Assembly: GCA_002365595.1 (NCBI GenBank) | Contig: DFAM01000023.1 | Location: forward strand, 57,051 to 121,050 | DNA from: Acinetobacter sp. UBA3106 | GTDB lineage: Bacteria; Pseudomonadota; Gammaproteobacteria; Pseudomonadales; Moraxellaceae | DNA: 64,000 nucleotides | Reading direction: 5' to 3' | Shown: positions 1-7,473 of the stretch, in pieces | Layout: every line of letters begins with the position of its first letter | How positions within the stretch are numbered: position 1 is the first letter of the stretch | Position numbers and translations under genes: made by a program | The notes under the pieces: generated by a model | What the model saw: only the letters and a program-made list of their open reading frames with translations | The model's database searches: none | What the model was told of the DNA's origin: nothing

Positions 1-420
1 TTTACCAAAGGTCCGGTGCAAAATGCTGGTTATATTTTAAATGCCGGTTCTGAACAGTTTATTCAGGACTGTGTAGAAAAATTAAAGACTGATCAGGCGG
101 CGTCCTTGTTGATTTTTCCTGAGGGGACACGTACCGCAAAAGGTGAACTGTTAAATGAATTTCAGCGCGGTGCGGCGAACATTGCGATTCGTGCCAATGT
201 GCCGATTCGTCCGGTACTGATCACCTGTACGCCTTCAACTTTAACCAAAAATGAAAAGTGGTATCACGTTCCTTCACAGCCGTTTCATATTCATGTGAAG
301 GTGCTAGATGCCATTCAAGTCGATGATCTTCTGGATGATGCCACGGTCAGTCCGAAAAATGTGCGTCATCTGAACCATCAATTACAACAATTTTTTAACC
401 AAGAGTTATCTGAAAAATGA
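1..420 (+). CDS. Lysophospholipid/1-acylglycerol-3-phosphate acyltransferase (ApeD-like), 5' end missing
   Basis: The reading frame is open from the first base, so this is the C-terminal part of a longer protein whose start lies outside the window. The visible part carries the PlsC-family block FPEGTRTAKGE, which contacts the phosphate of the acyl acceptor. The catalytic HX4D motif would lie upstream and cannot be checked. The stop overlaps the start of the next gene (ATGA), so the two are translationally coupled in the APE-type operon. APE clusters usually include an acyltransferase of this family, probably for building the lipid anchor of the pigment. Family is secure; substrate is inferred from context. 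Confidence 0.85.
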   Translation, partial: FTKGPVQNAGYILNAGSEQFIQDCVEKLKTDQAASLLIFPEGTRTAKGELLNEFQRGAANIAIRANVPIRPVLITCTPSTLTKNEKWYHVPSQPFHIHVKVLDAIQVDDLLDDATVSPKNVRHLNHQLQQFFNQELSEK

Positions 421-677
421 GCAATCTTGCTGATGAATTAAAGCAAATGATTATTGATGTACTGGCCCTTGAGGACATCAGCATAGATGATATTGAAACC
501 GAAGCCCCTTTATTTGGTGATGGCTTGGGTCTAGATTCCATTGATGCCTTGGAACTTGGCTTGGCGCTAAAAAAACGTTACAACATTCACTTGAATGCTG
601 AATCGGCAGAAACTAAGCAACATTTTAAATCAATTCAAAGCCTGGTGGCTTTGGTTGAAGCACAGCAAAAGGCGTAA
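417..677 (+). CDS. apeE: Acyl carrier protein (ApeE-like)
   Basis: An 86-residue acidic acyl carrier protein. The motif GLDSIDALEL places the phosphopantetheine-accepting serine at residue 41. ACPs carry the growing acyl chain as a thioester between ketosynthase, reductase and dehydratase. It starts inside the stop of the upstream acyltransferase and is followed 9 bases later by a second ACP. Paired ACPs are a hallmark of aryl polyene clusters, where they correspond to ApeE and ApeF. Assignment to E rather than F rests on gene order only. Confidence 0.88.
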   Translation: MSNLADELKQMIIDVLALEDISIDDIETEAPLFGDGLGLDSIDALELGLALKKRYNIHLNAESAETKQHFKSIQSLVALVEAQQKA

Positions 678-686
678 GAGGTTGGG

Positions 687-935
687 ATGTTAACTCAGGA
701 ACAAGTGCTCGAAAAATTAAGAGAATGGATGGAAGATCTGTTCGAAATTACCCCTGAAGATGTTCAGCTAGATGCGAATTTGGCGAATGATCTGGATGTA
801 GACAGTATTGATGCGATTGATCTTGTGGTCAAAATTAAAGAACTGACCGGTAAGCAGGTCAATCCTGAAGACTTTAAAAATGTCCGTACAGTGCAAGATG
901 TCGTCACTGTGATTCAGAATATGTCTGCTGCATGA
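687..935 (+). CDS. apeF: Acyl carrier protein (ApeF-like)
   Basis: An 82-residue second ACP with the motif DVDSIDAIDLV; serine 40 is the expected phosphopantetheine site. It is clearly diverged from the preceding ACP, which suggests the two have different partners, for example starter loading versus chain extension. Its stop overlaps the start of the following membrane-protein gene (ATGA). The RBS-like GAGG lies just upstream of the ATG. Confidence 0.88.
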   Translation: MLTQEQVLEKLREWMEDLFEITPEDVQLDANLANDLDVDSIDAIDLVVKIKELTGKQVNPEDFKNVRTVQDVVTVIQNMSAA

Positions 936-1486
936 AATGGCTCTTGAAAGGGATAGTGGCAATCGGACTGATTCTCTATCCCTTTTTAGTGGGCTATAGT
1001 TTAGCGTATGGTCAATATATCTGGGTCAGTAGTCTGCTGATTATCCTGGGATTATTACGTCTGTTCAGTAAGGGCAATGCCTTGCTGTGGCCTTTAACCG
1101 GATTTGCGATTTTGTGTGGCAGCTTAAGCCTGATTTTAAAAGATCATGCCTGGCTAAAGCTGTATCCGGTGTTTATGAGTGTCGGTGCGCTGGTGATTTT
1201 TGCCTCGACTTTAGTTAAGCCGCCTTCCATGATTGAGCGTTTTGCCCGTCTGGCAGAACCGAACTTACCCGAAGCCGGGGTAATCTGGACCCGTAAAGTC
1301 ACCATGGTGTGGTGTGTTTTCTTTGTGCTGAATGCGCTGATTGCCTTGGCAACGGTACTGTTTGCGCCAATGCAGGTTTGGATGCTGTATAACGGTTTTA
1401 TTTCCTATGTACTGATGGGACTGTTACTGCTGGGCGAATTTATCTTGCGTAAGCGCCAGCAGCGCTTAAATCAACTTCAGGAATAA
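932..1486 (+). CDS. Multi-pass inner-membrane protein of APE cluster (ApeG-like)
   Basis: A 184-residue protein made almost entirely of hydrophobic stretches, with about five or six predicted membrane segments. The first lies at roughly residues 4-35 and the last near 145-170, and the tail is basic and polar (RKRQQRLNQ). It belongs to the uncharacterised membrane proteins that travel with aryl polyene clusters. No catalytic motif can be seen. It is coupled to the ACP gene upstream and followed after 11 bases by the ligase gene. A role in membrane tethering or transport of the product is only a guess. Confidence 0.75.
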   Translation: MKWLLKGIVAIGLILYPFLVGYSLAYGQYIWVSSLLIILGLLRLFSKGNALLWPLTGFAILCGSLSLILKDHAWLKLYPVFMSVGALVIFASTLVKPPSMIERFARLAEPNLPEAGVIWTRKVTMVWCVFFVLNALIALATVLFAPMQVWMLYNGFISYVLMGLLLLGEFILRKRQQRLNQLQE

Positions 1487-1497
1487 AACAGATTGTT

Positions 1498-3168
1498 ATG
1501 TTGTGTCATTTTCAAAATCATCTTCATTCACTGAAACCGCTGTGTATTCAGCCTGATTTAAGCCAGATCCGTTTTCAGGATTTCTGGCAGGATGTGATCC
1601 AACAAAGCTATGCCATTGAGTCACTTGCGCAGGACAGCTGGGCACTCTGGGAAGCGGATAGTTACCAGTTTTTAGTGCTGTTATTTGCTGCACTTTTAGC
1701 TCAAAAACAGGTGCTGTTGCCGCCGCATCGGGTCAGCGATTTAGAAAAAGAACTGGCAGAACAGAATATTTATTTTTTACAGCGTCAGCCTGTAGCTTCT
1801 ATACAAAATCAAAAGATTGAACTAAATCTGGATGATGCCTTTTTAAATCAGGCCCAACTCTTTTTTTATACTTCCGGTTCTACCGGTCAGCCAAAGAAAA
1901 TTCCGCGCAGCTTGCATCAGTTACTCAATGAAGTGCAGGGACTAGATGCCAGTTTTCAGTTGCCGGAGCAGGCGATTGCCATTGCAACCGTCAGTCATCA
2001 GCATATTTATGGCCTGCTATTTAAGTTGCTCTGGCCATTGGCAAGCGGTCGCTTTTTTTATCAGGCACAGCTGGCTTTCCCTGAAGATGTCGCCGATATC
2101 CAAAAAAAATTAACTGCTTTAAAGCTTCAGAATTATGTGATTTCCAGTCCGGCTTTATTAAAACGCTGGACCCGTGATGTGCTGTTGCAAGATTGCCTGA
2201 CGGTTTATTCATCCGGCGGGAAATTAGAGTCAGGAATTCGGCCATATCTGAACCGCCCCATTACCGAAGTGTTTGGCAGTTCGGAAACCGGTGGGATTGC
2301 ACATCGACAACAGGATGATGCCTTGTGGACACCGTTTGCCAATGTGGATATACAGGCAGCTGAGCAACAGGAACTGCAAGTCAGAACCAATCATGCCTTT
2401 AGTGAAGACTGGATTTTTACGGGTGATAAAGTTGAAGTGATAGAACCCGGCAATTTAAAAAGTTCGTTCCGTTTGTTGGGACGCTTGGACCGGATTGTCA
2501 AACTGGAAGAAAAGCGCTTAAGTCTGGATGCGATTGAGCAAAAAATTATCGAGCTGGATGACATTGCGCAATGCCATGTGCTGATTCTAGAGCGGGAACA
2601 TCGTCAGATTTTAGCCTGTGTTGCTGTACTGTCCGATCAGGCAAGAGTACAGTTAAAGCAGAGTTCTAAAGCGCAGTTTGTGGCAGCTATAAAAGCGCAG
2701 TTAAAATCCAGGCTGGAAAGCATAGCCATTCCAAGACAGTGGCGTTTTTTGACACAATTACCGCAAAATGCGCAATCTAAGCTGAATAAACAATACATGA
2801 AATCCTTATTTCAACCTATGTTGCTACCTATAGTACTGGAACAACAGAATGAGCCAGATCAGGCGCTCTATCGTCTGGAGTTTTCTCCTGAGCTGGAATG
2901 CTTTAAAGGGCATTTTCCCAGCCAGCCCATTTTCCCGGGTGTGGGGCAAATCGGTTTTATTCAGCATTTTGCCCGCCAGAACTGGGCACAACTTGAATGG
3001 TGCAATGGTTTTGAACAGCTCAAATTTCAGGATTTAATTCAGCCTTATATGGTGCTGCAATTGAAAATGTCGAGAAAATTGCACAAAGTCAGTTTTGAAC
3101 TTACCCATGCAGAGCAGACCTTGGCCTCTGGACGCTTGTTATTTCATACACCAAACGATCCGATTTAA
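1498..3168 (+). CDS. apeH: Acyl/aryl-AMP ligase fused to ApeI-like 3-hydroxyacyl-ACP dehydratase
   Basis: A 556-residue protein with two enzymes in one chain. Residues 1-440 form an adenylate-forming ligase: phosphate-binding YTSGSTGQPKK (124-134), FGSSETGG (259-266), the TGD turn (308-310), LGRLDRIVK (327-335) and a late lysine in NAQSKLNK (K428). Residues about 445-556 form a hotdog dehydratase with GHFPSQPIFPGV (471-482), which contains the FabZ-type histidine H472. The ligase would activate the aromatic starter acid and load it on an ACP; the dehydratase would remove water after keto reduction. In the E. coli and Xenorhabdus clusters, as I recall, the equivalents are separate genes (apeH, apeI). 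No frameshift is visible at the junction. Confidence 0.87.
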   Translation: MLCHFQNHLHSLKPLCIQPDLSQIRFQDFWQDVIQQSYAIESLAQDSWALWEADSYQFLVLLFAALLAQKQVLLPPHRVSDLEKELAEQNIYFLQRQPVASIQNQKIELNLDDAFLNQAQLFFYTSGSTGQPKKIPRSLHQLLNEVQGLDASFQLPEQAIAIATVSHQHIYGLLFKLLWPLASGRFFYQAQLAFPEDVADIQKKLTALKLQNYVISSPALLKRWTRDVLLQDCLTVYSSGGKLESGIRPYLNRPITEVFGSSETGGIAHRQQDDALWTPFANVDIQAAEQQELQVRTNHAFSEDWIFTGDKVEVIEPGNLKSSFRLLGRLDRIVKLEEKRLSLDAIEQKIIELDDIAQCHVLILEREHRQILACVAVLSDQARVQLKQSSKAQFVAAIKAQLKSRLESIAIPRQWRFLTQLPQNAQSKLNKQYMKSLFQPMLLPIVLEQQNEPDQALYRLEFSPELECFKGHFPSQPIFPGVGQIGFIQHFARQNWAQLEWCNGFEQLKFQDLIQPYMVLQLKMSRKLHKVSFELTHAEQTLASGRLLFHTPNDPI

Positions 3169-3180
3169 AGGTAAATGTAG

Positions 3181-3915
3181 ATGCAGCAATGTTTTGTCAT
3201 TCCAGTTTATAATCATCCTCATCATATTGAGGCTTTGGTGACTCATTTGAACCAGTTTCAAATGCCCATCATTCTGGTCAATGATGGCAGTGATGCCGCA
3301 TGTACTCAGCTTTTACATACGATTGCCGCAGAAAATTCATGGGTCGAACTGGTTGAACATGACCATAACCAGGGTAAAGGTCAGGCGGTGATGACCGGTT
3401 TACGCCATGCTTATGCCTTGGGTTTTAGTCATGCCTTGCAGCTTGATTCTGATGGTCAGCATGACTGGCAAGATGTAGCAAAATTCCTGCAAATTTCCCA
3501 ACAAAACCCGGAAGCGATGGTTATCGGGCAGCCGGTATTTGATGAATCGGTTCCTAAAAAACGCCTCTATGGCCGTTATGCCACGCATATCTGGGTGTGG
3601 ATCAACAGCCTGTCCTTTGATATTAAAGACAGCATGTGCGGCTTCCGGGTTTATCCGCTTGCCAGTACCATTCAGGTGCTGGATTCTGCAAAATTTCAGC
3701 CGCGTATGGGTTTTGACAGTGAAATTCTGGTGCGCTTAAAGTGGGCCAATGTTCCCTTTATCAACGTACCGACCAAAGTGATTTACCCAGAAGATGGCAT
3801 TTCGCACTTCAATGTATGGCGTGACAATATTGGGATGAGTCAGGCACATTTACGCCTGTTTGGCGGCATGCTGATTCGTCTGCCTAAATTGCTGTCAAAG
3901 AAAGTAAAAGGTTGA
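3181..3915 (+). CDS. Glycosyltransferase family 2 (APE operon)
   Basis: A 244-residue GT2 enzyme of the dolichyl-phosphate-mannose-synthase-like type. It opens with VIPVYNHP and has ILVNDGSDAA near residue 35 and the nucleotide-sugar/metal site LQLDSDGQHDW near residue 87. There is no long membrane tail. It is followed four bases later by a LpxL-like acyltransferase. In other APE clusters I recall one protein (ApeJ) that combines a glycosyltransferase and an acyltransferase; here the two halves are separate genes. Its acceptor is probably a glycolipid or the pigment head, which is inferred from context. Confidence 0.85.
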   Translation: MQQCFVIPVYNHPHHIEALVTHLNQFQMPIILVNDGSDAACTQLLHTIAAENSWVELVEHDHNQGKGQAVMTGLRHAYALGFSHALQLDSDGQHDWQDVAKFLQISQQNPEAMVIGQPVFDESVPKKRLYGRYATHIWVWINSLSFDIKDSMCGFRVYPLASTIQVLDSAKFQPRMGFDSEILVRLKWANVPFINVPTKVIYPEDGISHFNVWRDNIGMSQAHLRLFGGMLIRLPKLLSKKVKG

Positions 3916-3919
3916 TGGC

Positions 3920-4846
3920 GTGACTGAGCTAAAGAAAACCCAGTGGAATGAGATTAAAGAACGCGGCGGCATGACCTCATTGAGTCTGGTGCTGGCGTTT
4001 TACCGTCTGGGTGGCCGTTGGTTATGTCGGGTACTGATGTATTTTATTATTTTATGGTACTGGCTGTTTGCGACAGTGGCACGTCAGGCTTCGCTGCAAT
4101 ATTTAACCCGCTTACACCATTTTGCAGGCAGCCATTCGCCGTTTCCGCATCCTCCCAGTCTGGCGCATAGCTATCAGCATTTTATGCAGTTTGGTGAATG
4201 TATTCTGGATAAAATTGAGGGTTGGCTGGGTAAAATTCAGGAGCAGCAGCTGGTTTTACATGGGCATGAGCATTTCCGCGCGCATTATCAAAAAGGCACG
4301 GTGATTGTAGTATCGCATTTCGGCAATATAGAATTGCTGCGGGCGATCAAGTCAGACCATCCGCAAAAAATTAATGTGTTGGTCTACCAAAAGCATGCCA
4401 CCAAATTTAACCAGTTCCTGAAAAAACTGAATGATCATGCCGATGTCAATCTGGTTTCAGTGGATGAGCTGGGTATTGAAACCGCAATGATCCTGCAAGA
4501 CAAACTTGATCAGGGGGAATGGGTCATTGTCGCGGCAGATCGTGTGCCGGTGCAGTCAGATCGGGTACAGCCGATTTCATTTTTAGGTGAAGAAGCCAAC
4601 TGGCCGCAAGGGGCATGGATTTTAGCCAGTTTGCTGAAAGTGCCGGTATTGGCCGTGTTTTGTTATCGAGTTGAGAATCAATTTGAAGTACATATTCATG
4701 CCATCGCTGAAAAACTGAATTTCCCTCGAAATAACCGTCTGCAGGCGATGCAAAATACTACCCGTCAATATGTGGCATTACTGGAGCAGCACTGTATGCG
4801 TGCGCCATATCAATGGTTTAATTTTTATAATTTCTGGAACAAATAA
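3920..4846 (+). CDS. LpxL/HtrB-like lipid acyltransferase (APE operon)
   Basis: A 308-residue member of the lipid A late-acyltransferase family. It has an N-terminal membrane anchor at about residues 30-55 and the catalytic HX4E box in VVSHFGNIELL near residue 130. VAADRVPVQ further along matches the conserved second block. The start is GTG, four bases after the glycosyltransferase stop. The next gene starts three bases after this stop. Within an APE operon such an enzyme could transfer the polyenoic or fatty acyl chain from ACP to a lipid acceptor. The acceptor cannot be read from sequence. Confidence 0.85.
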   Translation: MTELKKTQWNEIKERGGMTSLSLVLAFYRLGGRWLCRVLMYFIILWYWLFATVARQASLQYLTRLHHFAGSHSPFPHPPSLAHSYQHFMQFGECILDKIEGWLGKIQEQQLVLHGHEHFRAHYQKGTVIVVSHFGNIELLRAIKSDHPQKINVLVYQKHATKFNQFLKKLNDHADVNLVSVDELGIETAMILQDKLDQGEWVIVAADRVPVQSDRVQPISFLGEEANWPQGAWILASLLKVPVLAVFCYRVENQFEVHIHAIAEKLNFPRNNRLQAMQNTTRQYVALLEQHCMRAPYQWFNFYNFWNK

Positions 4847-4848
4847 TA

Positions 4849-6381
4849 ATGCAAGTGTTAGTTGTTGGGGAAACATCACTTTCGATTGAAGATGTGGTGG
4901 CGGTTGCGCGTCAGGAAAAATCGGTGGCTTTGCCTATCAGTGCTGAATGGCGTGAATTAATTCAGCGCGGTGCAGATTTTCTGGATCAGCTGTTACAGGA
5001 TGAAGGCGTGATTTATGGCGTCACCACCGGTTATGGAGATTCCTGTCTAGTGGAAATTCCCGCGCATCAGGTCAATGAACTGCCTTTGCATTTATCCCGT
5101 TTTCATGGCTGTGGCCTCGGTCAAAATCTAGATTTAATCACAGCACGTGCGGTGCTGGTGACACGCTTATGTTCTCTGGCGCGCGGCTATTCCGGTGTTT
5201 CGCATGCTTTGCTGCAACGTCTGGTGTGGATGCTGAATGAAAATGTGATTCCGGTGATTCCATCGGAAGGTTCAGTCGGTGCCAGTGGTGATTTAACGCC
5301 ATTGTCCTATATCGCAGGGGCTTTGGTCGGTGAGCGTGATGTTTATTTTCAAGGTCAGATTGTTCCGGTCAGTCAGGTTTATGCTGAAAAAAATATGCAG
5401 GCTTTGGTGCTGCGTCCTAAAGAAGGTCTGGCACTGATGAACGGCACCGCAGTGATGACAGCCATTGCCTGTCTCAACTATAAAAAAGCCGAACAGATCA
5501 GTTTAGCCAGTACCTGCATTACCGCACTGAATGTATTGGCTTTGGAAGGTAATCCAAGTCATTTCGATGAAGTGCTGTTTGCACAAAAACCGCATCCAGG
5601 TCAGCAAAATATTGCTGCACAACTGCGTCACTGGCTGAACAGTGAAGTACAAACCGAACATCAGAGTTCACGCCTGCAGGACCGTTATTCCTTGCGCTGC
5701 GCACCGCATATTATTGGCGTGTTTGAAGATTCTAAACCCTGGTTACGCCAGTTTATTGAAAATGAACTGAACTCGAGTAATGACAATCCGCTGATTGATC
5801 CGGTGAATTTACGCGTGTTGCATGGTGGTCATTTCTATGGCGGGCATATTGCTCAAGCCATGGACAGCCTGAAAATAATGATTGCTAATATTGCCGATTT
5901 AATGGATCGTCAATTTGCGCAACTGGTGGACTATAAAATGAATAACGGTTTGCCGCGTAACTTGACCGGTGCAACCGATGACCGCCTGCCATTGAATCAT
6001 GGTTTTAAAGCGGTACAGATTGGCGTGTCGGCATGGACAGCGGAAGCGTTGAAACAGACGCTTTCGGCTTCGATTTTCTCGCGCTCGACCGAATGTCATA
6101 ACCAGGACAAGGTCAGTATGGGGACTATTGCGGCACGTGATGCCAGTCGGGTGATTGTCCTGACTGAACAGGTGATCGCGGCACTGTGCTGTGCCAGTGT
6201 GCAAGCGGTGAACTTAAAAGGTTTAGATGGCAAGTTAACTGAAGTTTTGACTGCATTTAAAGCGTGGGTCTTGCAGACATTTGATTACGTTGTGGAAGAT
6301 CGACCATTGCAACAGGAGTTGCAACAGCTGGTAGATCGTCTGGAAAATTTAGAATTGTTAAGTAGTGAACTCGTTTGCTAA
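4849..6381 (+). CDS. Aromatic amino acid ammonia-lyase (HAL/PAL/TAL family)
   Basis: A 510-residue MIO-dependent ammonia-lyase. The motif GSVGASGDLTPLSY supplies the Ala145-Ser146-Gly147 triad that cyclises into the MIO cofactor. TTGYGD (59-64) contains the conserved active-site tyrosine. At the selectivity loop RFHGCGLG the key pair is Phe85-His86, not the Ser-His I expect for histidine lyase (HutH). Together with its position inside an APE operon rather than a hut operon, this points to tyrosine or phenylalanine as substrate. The product, 4-coumarate or cinnamate, would be the aryl starter activated by the upstream ligase. Substrate choice is inferred. Confidence 0.85.
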   Translation: MQVLVVGETSLSIEDVVAVARQEKSVALPISAEWRELIQRGADFLDQLLQDEGVIYGVTTGYGDSCLVEIPAHQVNELPLHLSRFHGCGLGQNLDLITARAVLVTRLCSLARGYSGVSHALLQRLVWMLNENVIPVIPSEGSVGASGDLTPLSYIAGALVGERDVYFQGQIVPVSQVYAEKNMQALVLRPKEGLALMNGTAVMTAIACLNYKKAEQISLASTCITALNVLALEGNPSHFDEVLFAQKPHPGQQNIAAQLRHWLNSEVQTEHQSSRLQDRYSLRCAPHIIGVFEDSKPWLRQFIENELNSSNDNPLIDPVNLRVLHGGHFYGGHIAQAMDSLKIMIANIADLMDRQFAQLVDYKMNNGLPRNLTGATDDRLPLNHGFKAVQIGVSAWTAEALKQTLSASIFSRSTECHNQDKVSMGTIAARDASRVIVLTEQVIAALCCASVQAVNLKGLDGKLTEVLTAFKAWVLQTFDYVVEDRPLQQELQQLVDRLENLELLSSELVC

Positions 6382-6400
6382 ACGTGATGGGAAACAGACT

Positions 6401-6820
6401 ATGCATGCCGATGTGATTATAGAAGTGCCATTTCATGATGTGGATACCATGGACGTGGTCTGGCATGGGCATTATTTGAAATATTTTGAAATTGCGCGCT
6501 GTAAGTTGCTGGATCAGTTTGATTATAACTATAAGCAGATGCGTGATTCCGGCTATGCATGGCCTGTGATTGAAAGTCATGTGCGTTATGCGCATGGCAT
6601 TCTGTTTCAACAAAAAATTCGGGTGCGTGCCATTTTAAAAGAATGGGAAAACCGCCTGAAAATTGAATATCAAATTTTTGATGTGGAAAGTGGAAAAAGA
6701 CTGACCAAAGGCTATACCACACAAGTGGCGGTGCAAATCGAAAACCGGGAAATGTGTTTCCAGTCACCGCAAATTTTATTGCAGCGTTTAAACGCCTGGT
6801 CTGAGTTTAAGCCGGAGTAA
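6401..6820 (+). CDS. apeK: Acyl-CoA/ACP thioesterase, 4-hydroxybenzoyl-CoA thioesterase family (ApeK-like)
   Basis: A 139-residue single hotdog protein. The catalytic block HDVDTMDVVWHGHYLKYFE (12-30) matches the 4HBT/YbgC pattern, with Asp18 as the likely catalytic acid and the helix beginning at HGHY. A GTG at 6365 would extend the protein by 12 residues and overlap the lyase gene. The ATG at 6401 gives the normal family N-terminus and is preferred. In an APE pathway it would release or edit ACP-bound chains. Confidence 0.85.
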   Translation: MHADVIIEVPFHDVDTMDVVWHGHYLKYFEIARCKLLDQFDYNYKQMRDSGYAWPVIESHVRYAHGILFQQKIRVRAILKEWENRLKIEYQIFDVESGKRLTKGYTTQVAVQIENREMCFQSPQILLQRLNAWSEFKPE

Positions 6821-6825
6821 AGCAG

Positions 6826-7473
6826 ATGACATCTCTCAATCTACCACGTGCAGTCTGGCTATTTTTAGCGAGTTTGCTGTGTCTCACATTCATGTTGCCG
6901 CAACCGGTGCATGCGCAAAATCCGCAGCTCAGACAAATCTTTGGGCAGCTTTCCGCAACTCCTACCGTACGTGCCAATTTTGACCAGCAAAAAAAACTGG
7001 CATCCATGAACAAAACTTTTGTTTCTAAAGGCACGGTATTATTTTCCAAATCGCAAGGGGTGATTTGGAAAATTCAAACGCCGGTCAAGGCCGACCTGAT
7101 TGTGACGCCGCGTAAACTGGTGCAAAAAACCCAGCGCACGCATAGTCAGATTGAAATTGATAAATCACCGTATGGTTCGGTGGCGACCATGTTCTTGCAG
7201 CTGATGTCGGGCAATGAAACGGCTTTAGCCAAGAACTTCAATATTGTTTCGGCAAGTTATACCCCGGCGCAGTGGAATGTGATTTTAACCCCGAAAAGCA
7301 GTTTATTTAAAAAATTATTTGTCCGGGTTGATGCGCAAGGGCAGCGTTATGTCGATCGTATTGTGTTGCAGGAAAAAGCCAATAACAGCACCACCATTCG
7401 CTTTAGCCAACAAACCACTCAACCCCAAACCTTAACGGCTGAGGAAAATGCACTTTTCCAACTGGCAAAATAA
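6826..7473 (+). CDS. LolA-like outer-membrane lipoprotein carrier
   Basis: A 215-residue secreted protein with a signal peptide (hydrophobic core at about residues 10-25, cleavage likely after VHA, residue 29). The rest resembles LolA-type half-barrel carriers, which shield acyl chains in the periplasm. APE clusters regularly carry a LolA-like gene next to an MMPL exporter, suggesting a dedicated route that moves the lipid-linked polyene from inner to outer membrane. Its 3' end overlaps the MMPL gene by 26 bases. This is a cluster paralogue, not the housekeeping lolA. Confidence 0.82.
   Translation: MTSLNLPRAVWLFLASLLCLTFMLPQPVHAQNPQLRQIFGQLSATPTVRANFDQQKKLASMNKTFVSKGTVLFSKSQGVIWKIQTPVKADLIVTPRKLVQKTQRTHSQIEIDKSPYGSVATMFLQLMSGNETALAKNFNIVSASYTPAQWNVILTPKSSLFKKLFVRVDAQGQRYVDRIVLQEKANNSTTIRFSQQTTQPQTLTAEENALFQLAK

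Noticed and set aside
4849..6381. Reading the ammonia-lyase as histidine ammonia-lyase of a hut operon
   Set aside because: No urocanase, imidazolonepropionase or HutC gene is nearby and the gene is embedded in an APE operon; the selectivity residues also differ from HutH.
6257..6613. A 118-codon minus-strand frame over the lyase end and thioesterase
   Set aside because: Antisense to two well-supported genes, with a residue pattern (Met, His, Ile, Pro) typical of shadow frames.
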